In this document: positions 16,929 through 24,215 of the stretch, piece by piece
Layout of the letters: every line of letters starts with the position of its first letter
Numbering within the stretch: position 1 is the stretch's first letter
Translations under genes and position numbers: made by a program
Source of the DNA: Lachnospiraceae bacterium UBA1712
GTDB taxonomy: Bacteria; Bacillota; Clostridia; Lachnospirales; Lachnospiraceae
Assembly: GCA_002317175.1 (NCBI GenBank)
Contig: DCJA01000032.1
Location: 1 to 46,796 of the forward strand
Reading direction: 5' to 3'
DNA: 46,796 nucleotides
Notes under the pieces: model-generated
The model's database searches: none
What the model saw: the letters and a program-made list of their open reading frames with translations, nothing else
Told to the model about the DNA's origin: nothing

Positions 16929-18119
16929 TTAATCATTGTTTGTATTCGCTTTTGCCATAACAAATAGCATAACCAGCAATACTATAGGAAATATCATGCC
17001 AACAGCCAAGCCTGTTCTAATGTTATCTCCTGCGCTTTGAGTTATTCTTCCTACAATTGCTGGTCCAATACTTCCACCCAGATCTCCTGCCATCGCAAGA
17101 AGAGCAAACATTGCGGTTCCGCCGGTAGGAAATTTCTTTGCTGATATACTAAGTGTCCCTGGCCACATAATGCCTACTGAGAAACCACATAATATACAGC
17201 CCATTAATCCAATAAGCGGATTAGAGAAAAGTGATGCCAGAATATAGCACAATACGCACAACATTCCAGAGCCAACCATAAATTTATTCAGATCAACTTT
17301 CTCGCCATATTTTCCATATATTACTCGGCAAATTCCCATAGCTACAGCAAACATACAAGGTCCGGCCAAATCTCCAAGTGTCTTAGATAATCCAAGCGCT
17401 GCTTCTGCATAAGCGGACGCCCACTGTGACATTGACAGTTCTGACGCACCAGAGCAAACCATAAGCACAAGAGAAACCCAGAATAGCGGTGTGGCAAACA
17501 GTTTCTTTATGCTCATTCCCTCACCCTCATCAACGAGATACTCAATTGGGCAGGTTGCAAAATTATATATATTAACTGCCGGAATAACTGCTAACAGAAT
17601 AGCAAGCCACTTCCAGCTATCTATTCCAAATAATGCAAAGAAAACCGTCGAAACCAGTATTGTTCCAACCGAGCCCCAGCAATAGAAAGAATGAAGCAGG
17701 CTCATGGTTGCTTCTTTATTATCAAAAGGACAGGCTTCCACTATAGGACTACACAAAACTTCAATTAATCCACTGCCAATTGCATAAATGATTACACTGA
17801 TAAGTATTCCTACATATGGATTCGGCAACAGTTCCGGCAAAAATGCCAGCCCCACAATTCCAATTGCAGAACACACTTCAGATGTAACAATGCATGTCCT
17901 GTATCCAATCTTATCAACAAATTTTGCACAGAATAAATCCACAAGTAATTGCGTGAAGAAAAAGCAAGTGGAAATAAGTGCTATATTCCCCCATGAAATA
18001 GCATAATCACTGTGGAATTTAAGATACAATAGTGGTGCAAAGTTCGCCGCTATAGCCTGAGTGATAAATCCAAGATAACAGGCTATTTTGGTCCTGTTAT
18101 AATTTTTTGCTTTTGTCAC
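16929..18119 (-). CDS. MFS transporter, probable oligosaccharide or sugar importer
   Basis: The 396-residue protein has twelve hydrophobic segments. A loop after segment two reads FVDKIGYRTCIV, matching the MFS motif A position, and the second half has GGTAMFALLAMAGDLGGSIGPAIVG. It resembles fucose-permease/FucP-like or FsrA-like MFS proteins. It starts with GTG at 18119, with AGGAG nine bases upstream. Lying between an extracellular GH5 and an intracellular GH43, it most likely imports the oligosaccharides or sugars released outside. The substrate is inferred from context only. Confidence 0.85.
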   Translation of the reverse strand: MTKAKNYNRTKIACYLGFITQAIAANFAPLLYLKFHSDYAISWGNIALISTCFFFTQLLVDLFCAKFVDKIGYRTCIVTSEVCSAIGIVGLAFLPELLPNPYVGILISVIIYAIGSGLIEVLCSPIVEACPFDNKEATMSLLHSFYCWGSVGTILVSTVFFALFGIDSWKWLAILLAVIPAVNIYNFATCPIEYLVDEGEGMSIKKLFATPLFWVSLVLMVCSGASELSMSQWASAYAEAALGLSKTLGDLAGPCMFAVAMGICRVIYGKYGEKVDLNKFMVGSGMLCVLCYILASLFSNPLIGLMGCILCGFSVGIMWPGTLSISAKKFPTGGTAMFALLAMAGDLGGSIGPAIVGRITQSAGDNIRTGLAVGMIFPIVLLVMLFVMAKANTNND

Positions 18120-18187
18120 TATCAGTTTCTCCTATACTTTATAGTAATTCCTTTTAATGCTCATTTTTCTTGTTATATACTCACTGC

Positions 18188-19987
18188 CTACTGTTTTTTC
18201 TTTTTCACTAATACTGCAACAATAACTGCCACTACTGCTACAAGTGAAGCAATAATCGCAATAATAGCAAATGAAGACTTTTCTGTGTTCTGGACTGATT
18301 CAGCTGATGATGTAGTCTGATTTGCAGAATCATCAGATATTAACTCTTCATCGGTCTGGCCATCACTTGAACCATCATTAATTATAGATAATGGCTCTGT
18401 AGGATCCATTTCAATAGAAAAATCATCTACAAAGAATTTCGCATCACCTTTGAGATAAAGAGTACAATCGCCGCCTTCTGGGACTTCAACATCAAAGCAT
18501 ACCTGAGACCATTCCTCACCAGCCACAACATTTGCCAGTTCTGTATTATTCTCTCCATTTATACCAATTGAAACTGTAGCAGCATCTTCAGAATAGAGCC
18601 ATGCCCCAATTCTAATAGTATGTCCCTTATATCTTCCAATGTCATACAATGCGTTATAATCTGGTGCATCAGAATCCACCTTTAATGCGAACCCCATAGT
18701 AACATCTGCAGTATGATTAATCTTCATCTGTGTAGATAATTTAGTTGAAAATCCCAATTCGTATGGATCAGGCAAAGTGGAATGTGTTCCATCATTTACT
18801 GGTTCAAAATCCATGAATACATTCTCTGCTTTTGCTACTATAGCTCCAGCAATAAACGCATCAACAAGTTCCTGAGAATATACTTCCCCTGTGTTTCGAT
18901 TGAAGTAGTAGTGACATTCTCCTCCGGAAGTTCCATTTACTCCATTATCCCATACTATTGTAGGAATATTATACTCTGTCGATATTTTACCCATATATGC
19001 AAACCATGCCTGTCTTGCACTATAGTTATCACCTGAATTTGTTGCTCCACATTCACCTATAACTACTGGTATTCCATTACTAACAAACAATGAATTCAGA
19101 TTATTGAAAAGAGTCTTAATATCAGCGGTATCTCCGCTATTCTTAGCATCAAATGTTGTCTGTTTATCTGTAAGGCAGAAGTCATATGGACTATAGCAGT
19201 GAACTGACACGCAGAGGTTTGAGGCAGTTTCGCCGTTTAATTCAGGAAGCTTGATTGACTTCAAAACAGAAGGATTTGAAGAAGCAGCATACCCTGGAAC
19301 CATAAGCATACGCTCATTATTGTAGCCCTTTCCATTTCCTCTTACTGTTTCAACAAATAGCTGATCAAGATAATTAACCGCATCATAGCAGTCGTTTGTT
19401 CCCGTCCACTCATATGAAGTGCCCTGCGCTCTAGGTTCATTCATTCCTTCAAAGATAAGATGCTGGTCATAATCTGCAAATGTGTCCGAAATCTGCTTCC
19501 ACACTGCGACTAATTCCTTGCCCGTCTCAACATATGCCGTATCAATATCTTTTCTGTTTACCCATGATTCATGATGAACATTTATTATTACAAAAAGACC
19601 ATCTTCATAGGCATAATCAACTACTTCCTTCACACGAGCCATATATTCAGGATAAATTTCATAACCGTTATTCTTATCGATATAATCAGCCCATGTAATA
19701 GGAATACGAATTGTTTTAAATCCTGCAGCCTTTACACCATCGATGAGTTCCTTTGTAATCTTAGGATTTCCCCATGCAGTTTCATGGCTGTAGATATCTG
19801 TTTTATTGCCACCTGTGGAATCAAGAGTATTACCCAAATTCCATCCTTTGCCCATCATGTCTGTAATCTCATTTGCAGTTTTACCTGTAAGAGTTTCTTC
19901 TGCCGCATTTGCTCTTAATGGAATCATTTGCATCATCATCGTTACAATTGCTCCTATCATAATAATTTTCCCAAATTTTCTCTTCAT
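18188..19987 (-). CDS. GH5 endoglucanase, membrane-anchored, with CBM-like domain
   Basis: A 599-residue surface enzyme. Residues 1-28 form a signal peptide ending ANA. The GH5 domain (about 35-380) has GKGWNLGNTLDS, RIPITWADYID, VHHESW, the acid/base in NEP (E184) and the nucleophile in GECG (E312), fitting GH5_4-like cellulase, lichenase or xyloglucanase. Residues about 395-535 form a beta-sandwich like a CBM4/9-type carbohydrate-binding module. A Ser/Thr-rich linker leads to a C-terminal hydrophobic segment and KKKKQ; no LPxTG motif is seen, so it seems held by a membrane span rather than by sortase. AAGGAG precedes the ATG. First gene of the GH5-MFS-GH43 operon. Confidence 0.9.
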   Translation of the reverse strand: MKRKFGKIIMIGAIVTMMMQMIPLRANAAEETLTGKTANEITDMMGKGWNLGNTLDSTGGNKTDIYSHETAWGNPKITKELIDGVKAAGFKTIRIPITWADYIDKNNGYEIYPEYMARVKEVVDYAYEDGLFVIINVHHESWVNRKDIDTAYVETGKELVAVWKQISDTFADYDQHLIFEGMNEPRAQGTSYEWTGTNDCYDAVNYLDQLFVETVRGNGKGYNNERMLMVPGYAASSNPSVLKSIKLPELNGETASNLCVSVHCYSPYDFCLTDKQTTFDAKNSGDTADIKTLFNNLNSLFVSNGIPVVIGECGATNSGDNYSARQAWFAYMGKISTEYNIPTIVWDNGVNGTSGGECHYYFNRNTGEVYSQELVDAFIAGAIVAKAENVFMDFEPVNDGTHSTLPDPYELGFSTKLSTQMKINHTADVTMGFALKVDSDAPDYNALYDIGRYKGHTIRIGAWLYSEDAATVSIGINGENNTELANVVAGEEWSQVCFDVEVPEGGDCTLYLKGDAKFFVDDFSIEMDPTEPLSIINDGSSDGQTDEELISDDSANQTTSSAESVQNTEKSSFAIIAIIASLVAVVAVIVAVLVKKKKQ

Positions 19988-20017
19988 AATGAAACGCTCC
20001 TTATTTCATTTTTATAT

Positions 20018-20046
20018 AATATAATATGCCGGTTAAAATAGCGCAA
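20018..20046 (-). promoter_or_regulatory. Promoter of the GH5-MFS-GH43 operon
   Basis: On the minus strand TTGCGC (20041-20046) and TATATT (20018-20023) are spaced by exactly 17 bases. The transcript would start near 20011, about 24 bases before the GH5 ATG. Confidence 0.65.
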
Positions 20047-20090
20047 GCCTAATACAATTGTAATTTGTTTCTCTAAGCTAAACCAACATA

Positions 20091-20129
20091 TAAAAAGCAC
20101 CTATTCGCATTTTCACGCGAATAAGTGCC
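20091..20129 (-). terminator. Terminator after trpS
   Basis: Arms GCACTTATTCGC and GCGAATAGGTGC with an AT-rich loop are followed on the minus strand by five T. It separates trpS from the GH5 operon. Confidence 0.88.
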
Positions 20130-20145
20130 TATATTAATCTTCTCA

Positions 20146-21156
20146 TTATAGCTGATAGAAGCCAACCTTCTTATATACCTTACGAAGAGTCTTATTGGCT
20201 ACATATGAAGCTCTTTCTGCTCCATCCTTGTAAACACTGTCAAGATATGCCTTATCCTTCATAAGTCTCTCTGCTTCCTCCCTGATTGGACGAAGATGCT
20301 CGATTACTGCCTCTGCTACTGCTGGCTTAAATACGCCATATCCTTTTCCATCGAATTCTCTCTCGATTTCTTCAATGCTGTTTCCTGTAACTGTACGATA
20401 GATATCCATAAGATTTGCAACACCTGGCTTTTCTACCTTATCGTATCTTACGCAGTTTTCAGTGTCACTGTCTGTTACAGCACGTTTAAACTTTCTTGCT
20501 ATATCCTCTGGTCTGTCCATAAGGAATACGCATCCTTCTGGAATTGATTTACTCATCTTGTCCCCAGGAGTATTTAATCCATATATTCTGGCTCCGTTCT
20601 CAGCTATCATTGGCTCTGGAATCTTAAACACATCACCATATATGCTGTTAAATCTCTGCGCAATATCACGGCAGATTTCAACATGCTGCTTCTGATCCTC
20701 TCCTACTGGAACAAAATCCGGCTGGTATAAAAGGATGTCTGCAGCCATAAGTACAGGGTAAGTAAAAAGACCTGCATTAATGTTGTCCTTATGCTTTGAT
20801 GACTTATCCTTAAACTGTGTCATTCTTGAAAGCTCTCCAAACTGTGTATAGCAGTTTAACACCCATCCAAGCTGTGAATGCGCTGGCACATGAGACTGTA
20901 AGAATAATGTGTTTTTCTCCGGATCAAGTCCGCAGGCAATATACTGAGCAAGCTGGTTTACTGTTCTTTTTCTAAGTTCTGCTGGCTCCTGTCTTACTGT
21001 AATAGTATGAAGATCTGCCATAAAATAGAAGCACTCGTAATCATTTACTCTGTCTGCCCAATTCTTTATTGCTCCAAGATAGTTTCCAAGGTGAAGATCA
21101 CCACTTGGCTGAATTCCCGATAGCATTCTCTTTTTAACAATAGTATTTTCTTCCAT
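20146..21156 (-). CDS. trpS: Tryptophanyl-tRNA synthetase
   Basis: The 336-residue class I synthetase has the HIGH-like motif in SGIQPSGDLHLGNYLGA near residues 14-30, the ADLHTIT stretch, LMAADILLYQPDFVPVGEDQ, and the KMSKS motif in GDKMSKSIPEG. Length matches bacterial TrpRS. It charges tRNA-Trp in the cytoplasm. GGAG lies eight bases before the ATG. The 210 bases upstream were read for a T-box leader (specifier, GGUGGNACCGCG-type antiterminator) and none was found, so tryptophan control by T-box is not supported. It has its own terminator downstream. Confidence 0.96.
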   Translation of the reverse strand: MEENTIVKKRMLSGIQPSGDLHLGNYLGAIKNWADRVNDYECFYFMADLHTITVRQEPAELRKRTVNQLAQYIACGLDPEKNTLFLQSHVPAHSQLGWVLNCYTQFGELSRMTQFKDKSSKHKDNINAGLFTYPVLMAADILLYQPDFVPVGEDQKQHVEICRDIAQRFNSIYGDVFKIPEPMIAENGARIYGLNTPGDKMSKSIPEGCVFLMDRPEDIARKFKRAVTDSDTENCVRYDKVEKPGVANLMDIYRTVTGNSIEEIEREFDGKGYGVFKPAVAEAVIEHLRPIREEAERLMKDKAYLDSVYKDGAERASYVANKTLRKVYKKVGFYQL

Positions 21157-21336
21157 GATACATTCTCCGAAATCTATTTATTTTTTCCATCTCGCAAAAT
21201 CCTTTCTGTTATGTGGTGATTTTGCTTGATTTAAAGTCTTTTAACAGTTCATTTCTGAACGGTTTCGATGTATTTTATATACTTTTGTAGTTTTATATTG
21301 TCATTATATTGTCACGAGCGACAAGCAGATTATAAC

Positions 21337-21365
21337 AGAGTAAATACATTTTTTAAAGATATAGT
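21337..21365 (-). promoter_or_regulatory. Possible promoter of trpS
   Basis: On the minus strand a TTTAAA element and TATAAT are spaced by 17 bases in the AT-rich stretch just after the ABC permease remnant. The -10 is perfect and the -35 weak. Confidence 0.5.
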
Positions 21366-21366
21366 T

Positions 21367-22035
21367 TTAACCCACCTGCGATTTTTTATATGATAAAAGA
21401 ATTACTGCCGCAAATCCTACTATACAGATGCAATAGCATAAAACTGATGCCTTAACATTATTCATCGAACCATATCTAAAGGTATTACAAAATGTTCCAT
21501 AATACAAAGCCATGGTTGCTCTCAACTGCCATAGCTTTGCAATAATCCCCATTTTGCTTGGAACATTAAATAAACCCGCAAACAAAACAGCTGCATGAAT
21601 TGCCATTGTAGCAACTGCCGAATGGGTAATATGAGATATCAACATATTTGTAAATGCAAAAAAGCATGTTGTAACAAATGCAAGCAGCATTAATATCATT
21701 ACCATCTGAGCTATCGTAATGTTCCATGGGGAGGACGGAATAACAAGCTGAATCATACCTTCACTTCCCTCTGCTCCAAAGAATGCAAACATTATTCCAA
21801 ATAAGGAACCGATAATTATAATCCCCTGAAATAATGCTACAGAAATACCCGCAGCAATTTTTGCAAAACATATCGTACTGCGTCCTTTTTTTGTTGATAA
21901 AATTATGGCGTCTGTTTTATATGATATTTCATCTGCAAATACACCCGATAATGCTATTGCAATATTAAGAAACAACACCCAATTAACAAAAAACAATACA
22001 TCTAAAACATTCGAATATCCACCGGCGTAGTACAA
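21367..22035 (-). pseudogene. ABC-2 type transporter permease, 5'-truncated remnant
   Basis: The 222 codons encode about six hydrophobic segments with NIAIALSGVFADEISYKTDAIILSTKKGRS, a pattern common in ABC-2 permeases, where a cytoplasmic loop holds the ST-K-GR residues. It lacks the N-terminal membrane segment and soluble loop expected in such proteins. The only start is a TTG directly after an in-frame TAG with no ribosome site. A small separate ORF with a good ribosome site runs into its 5' end in another frame. These points suggest a deletion fused two unrelated sequences. No ATPase partner gene is nearby. Confidence 0.6.
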
Positions 22036-22100
22036 CTAATATGTTTATATTTATTACATATTTCATCTAAAAATTGTTTTACTTGTTCTTCTATATTCAT
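22002..22100 (-). CDS. Small 32-residue ORF, probably a truncated gene start
   Basis: ATG at 22100, about nine bases after AAAGG, opens a frame reading MNIEEQVKQFLDEICNKYKH before it shifts into ISCTTPVDIRMF and stops at 22002. The first 20 residues are coil/helix-forming and protein-like; the rest reads out-of-frame through the permease remnant. I take it as the surviving start of a lost gene joined to the remnant by deletion. It could still be expressed as a short peptide. No function is proposed. Confidence 0.4.
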   Translation of the reverse strand: MNIEEQVKQFLDEICNKYKHISCTTPVDIRMF

Positions 22101-22117
22101 TAGATTTACCTTTCTTA

Positions 22118-22147
22118 TAAAAAATAGTAGCAGGAAATCTGCTACTA
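22118..22147 (-). terminator. Terminator after the AAA ATPase gene
   Basis: Nine-base arms TAGTAGCAG and CTGCTACTA around a five-base loop are followed on the minus strand by TTTTTTAT. It stands directly after the ATPase stop at 22153. Confidence 0.85.
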
Positions 22148-22152
22148 AGAAT

Positions 22153-23370
22153 CTATGTTAATATCAAATCTATTTTTCTTAATAAGAAATCAATAATATT
22201 CACATGTATTATCCCATCGTGACTCATGTCTATCTTATCTAAGGACATAACATATTTGGGAGATGCATCCGTAATCTTGTCATATGCACCAAATTCTCTC
22301 TTGATTGTATCTTCTGATGCCAATAAGTAAGAAACCTGAATGAAACATTTTTTCCCATTACGAATCGCCACAAAATCAATTTCACCCTTGTATGTTTTAC
22401 CAGCAAATACAGTAAACCCTCTAGTTATAAGTTCGTTATATATGATATTTTCCAAGAAAAAAGTGTCTTCATAGTTAATGGTATTGGTGTTAATCGTTCG
22501 AAAACCCATGTCAATTGCATATTGTTTTTCTTTATTACTTAATGCTGACTTTCCAACAATATTATATCTTCCCACTCCATGAATTAAATAAGCCTTTTTC
22601 ATACGCTCCAGGTAGTTATACACTGTGCGCCTTGATATTTCCCGATTTTCTTTTTTATAGGTATCAATAATATTATCAATTGATAACTCTTTTCCAGCAT
22701 TTGCAAGAATGTATAATGAAATATCCATGAATGCCTTTTTATCCGCACTCTTTGTTCGTCCTACAATATCTCTATTTACAATACTTTCATACAAATTTGA
22801 CAAATATTTGTTTACAAATGCTTCATCATCATAATCAAAACGCAGAGGAAATCCTCCCCATTTCAAGTAATCCATAAACAAATCTTCACTAAATTCTTTA
22901 CCAATTAATTCATAATATAATTTCATTTCATAAAACGAAAATGGTAAAATTTCAAACTCTATGGTTCTTCCTGTTAAAAGTGTAGCAAGTTCTCCTGATA
23001 ACAATGCCGAATTACTTCCTGTAACAAAAAGAGAAACATTAAGTGTCGCTCTAAATGATGCTAATGCTTTTTCAAACTGATCTATGTGTTGAATTTCATC
23101 TAAAAAAATATAGTATTTTCTATCATCTTTAATTCTGCTTTTTATTTCCTTATTCAAATCTGATGCATCAACAATATAATCAAAATCAAGATCTTCAAAA
23201 TTTATATATATTATGTGTTTCTCATCTACACCATTTCCTTGTAATTCATCCTTTATCGTATCTAAAAGAATTGACTTTCCAGCTCTTCTAACCCCAGTAA
23301 TTACTTTTATAACATCCGATTCATAATATGGTCTAATCTGTTCTAGATATGTTTCTCGCTTTAATTTCAT
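22153..23370 (-). CDS. AAA ATPase with DUF4143 domain
   Basis: A 405-residue protein of the widespread AAA_14/DUF4143 family. Walker A is GVRRAGKS at residues 26-33, Walker B is YIFLDEIQH, and a sensor-like VTGSNSALLSGELATLLTGR follows. A winged-helix-like middle (ISRRTVYNYLERMKKAYL) leads to a C-terminal PD-(D/E)xK-like part with GEIDFVAIRNGKKCFIQVSY, where D, E/Q and K are in the usual spacing. The function of the family is unknown; members are often in accessory regions. The ORF opens at 23436, but the ATG at 23370 follows GGAGGTG by eight bases. It has its own promoter with a palindrome over the -35, and its own terminator. Confidence 0.85.
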   Translation of the reverse strand: MKLKRETYLEQIRPYYESDVIKVITGVRRAGKSILLDTIKDELQGNGVDEKHIIYINFEDLDFDYIVDASDLNKEIKSRIKDDRKYYIFLDEIQHIDQFEKALASFRATLNVSLFVTGSNSALLSGELATLLTGRTIEFEILPFSFYEMKLYYELIGKEFSEDLFMDYLKWGGFPLRFDYDDEAFVNKYLSNLYESIVNRDIVGRTKSADKKAFMDISLYILANAGKELSIDNIIDTYKKENREISRRTVYNYLERMKKAYLIHGVGRYNIVGKSALSNKEKQYAIDMGFRTINTNTINYEDTFFLENIIYNELITRGFTVFAGKTYKGEIDFVAIRNGKKCFIQVSYLLASEDTIKREFGAYDKITDASPKYVMSLDKIDMSHDGIIHVNIIDFLLRKIDLILT

Positions 23371-23394
23371 ATTTTGTGCACCTCCACATTTCCC

Positions 23395-23423
23395 ATTATA
23401 CTGTGTCGTTCTGTTTTGTGCAA
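23395..23423 (-). promoter_or_regulatory. Promoter of the AAA ATPase gene
   Basis: On the minus strand TTGCAC (23418-23423) and TATAAT (23395-23400) are spaced by exactly 17 bases. The -35 lies inside a repeated TTTTGTGCA-type palindrome. Confidence 0.75.
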
Positions 23424-23440
23424 TAGTATCATGCACAAAA
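23414..23440. promoter_or_regulatory. Palindromic operator candidate over the ATPase promoter
   Basis: TTTTGTGCA (23414-23422) and TGCACAAAA (23432-23440) are perfect nine-base inverted arms nine bases apart. The same motif recurs at 23372-23380, between the ribosome site and start codon, and at 23457-23465; a shorter TGTGCA lies near 23471. The arrangement fits a repressor-binding region shared with the divergent ORF. Confidence 0.55.
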
Positions 23441-23537
23441 GCATTTTCTCAGTCATTTTGTGCAAGCCAATGTGCAAATTAAAATCGGAATTACGTTCCA
23501 AGCCAAACTTCCTACTTAAATATTCAACAAAAGAGGA

Positions 23538-23930
23538 ATGACACAAAATTATGTAGGTTCACAAATCGGTTTTGATGTAGTTCCAGACGCTCTTAAGGTT
23601 CCTGATATCGATTCCAATATTGGCTTGATGCATACTTTGTTTACACTTGAAGACCGTTATGGTCTCAAAATAGAAGCATCTGAAGATGGACAGCCTATAA
23701 TATACTTAGACTTAAGAAATCACCCAGACAGCAATCAGTTATATGACATGCTGCTTGATTGGATGGATAAAGCAGTTGCTTTAGAAGCAAAGCAGATATC
23801 TCAAGATGAATATGATCAGTGGAGATACCACTATCCAACTCCGGGCGAAACTACTCACACCAATTTTGCCAAGGTCATTCCACAGGAGTTAAGTGATTAT
23901 CTTCTTTCCGAAGATAAAAAGAATAAGTAA
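23538..23930 (+). CDS. Hypothetical protein of 130 residues, unrecognised
   Basis: The frame encodes an acidic soluble protein with no membrane segment or signal. A central part, LEDRYGLKIEASEDGQPIIYLDLRNHP, is followed by a predicted amphipathic helix and a polar tail ending DKKNK. I do not recognise its family. GAGG sits only one base before the ATG, too close for a normal ribosome site, and an in-frame stop lies seven codons upstream, so it may be a fragment of a larger lost gene. It is divergent from the AAA ATPase and is followed by a good terminator. Codon pattern looks coding. Confidence 0.55.
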   Translation: MTQNYVGSQIGFDVVPDALKVPDIDSNIGLMHTLFTLEDRYGLKIEASEDGQPIIYLDLRNHPDSNQLYDMLLDWMDKAVALEAKQISQDEYDQWRYHYPTPGETTHTNFAKVIPQELSDYLLSEDKKNK

Positions 23931-23975
23931 TACACCTTTGAATTGCTTCAAGTGGCTTACTCATAAGGACAAAAG

Positions 23976-24022
23976 AAAAAGGCCTTACCCTCTAATTTTC
24001 ATTAGATAGGTAAGACCTTTTA
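23976..24022 (+). terminator. Terminator after the 130-residue ORF
   Basis: Arms AAAGGcCTTACC and GGTAAGaCCTTTT enclose a second small inverted repeat (CTAAT...ATTAG) and end in a T run on the plus strand. It could work in both directions. Confidence 0.7.
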
Positions 24023-24215
24023 TAGTCTTATCTGAAACCATACCTGCTAACCACTTGTAATACTTTTCAATAATACAATTTTAGCAAGTGTTATCATTTT
24101 GTTATCAAATCGTATCTCGAAAGTCTCAGAACCCGCATATACAATGGGGTCCCTCCCCTGCTTCGCAGCGGTCCTCCCCATTGTCAAGAATACTGAATTC
24201 TTCGAATCTCGTTAA
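24023..24215. other. Non-coding stretch between terminator and guaA
   Basis: This stretch has no credible gene. It holds two GTTATCA direct repeats separated by four T (near 24090-24107) and the GC-rich hairpin at 24141-24184. No integrase or transposase is nearby. Confidence 0.5.
24141..24184. repeat. GC-rich long hairpin downstream of guaA
   Basis: Outer arms ACAATGGGG and CCCCATTGT are perfect nine-base inverts; an inner CTGC/GCAG stem has a three-base loop. Between them are two near direct repeats, GGTCCcTCCCC and GGTCCTCCCC. It has no T run and stands out as GC-rich in AT-rich DNA. Confidence 0.6.

Noticed and set aside
21157..21366. T-box leader upstream of trpS
   Set aside because: No specifier stem, T-box antiterminator or competing terminator was found in the 210 bases on the minus strand.
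23538..23930. Toxin-antitoxin reading of the ORF and the divergent ATPase
   Set aside because: The genes are divergent, not co-transcribed, and neither resembles a known toxin or antitoxin.
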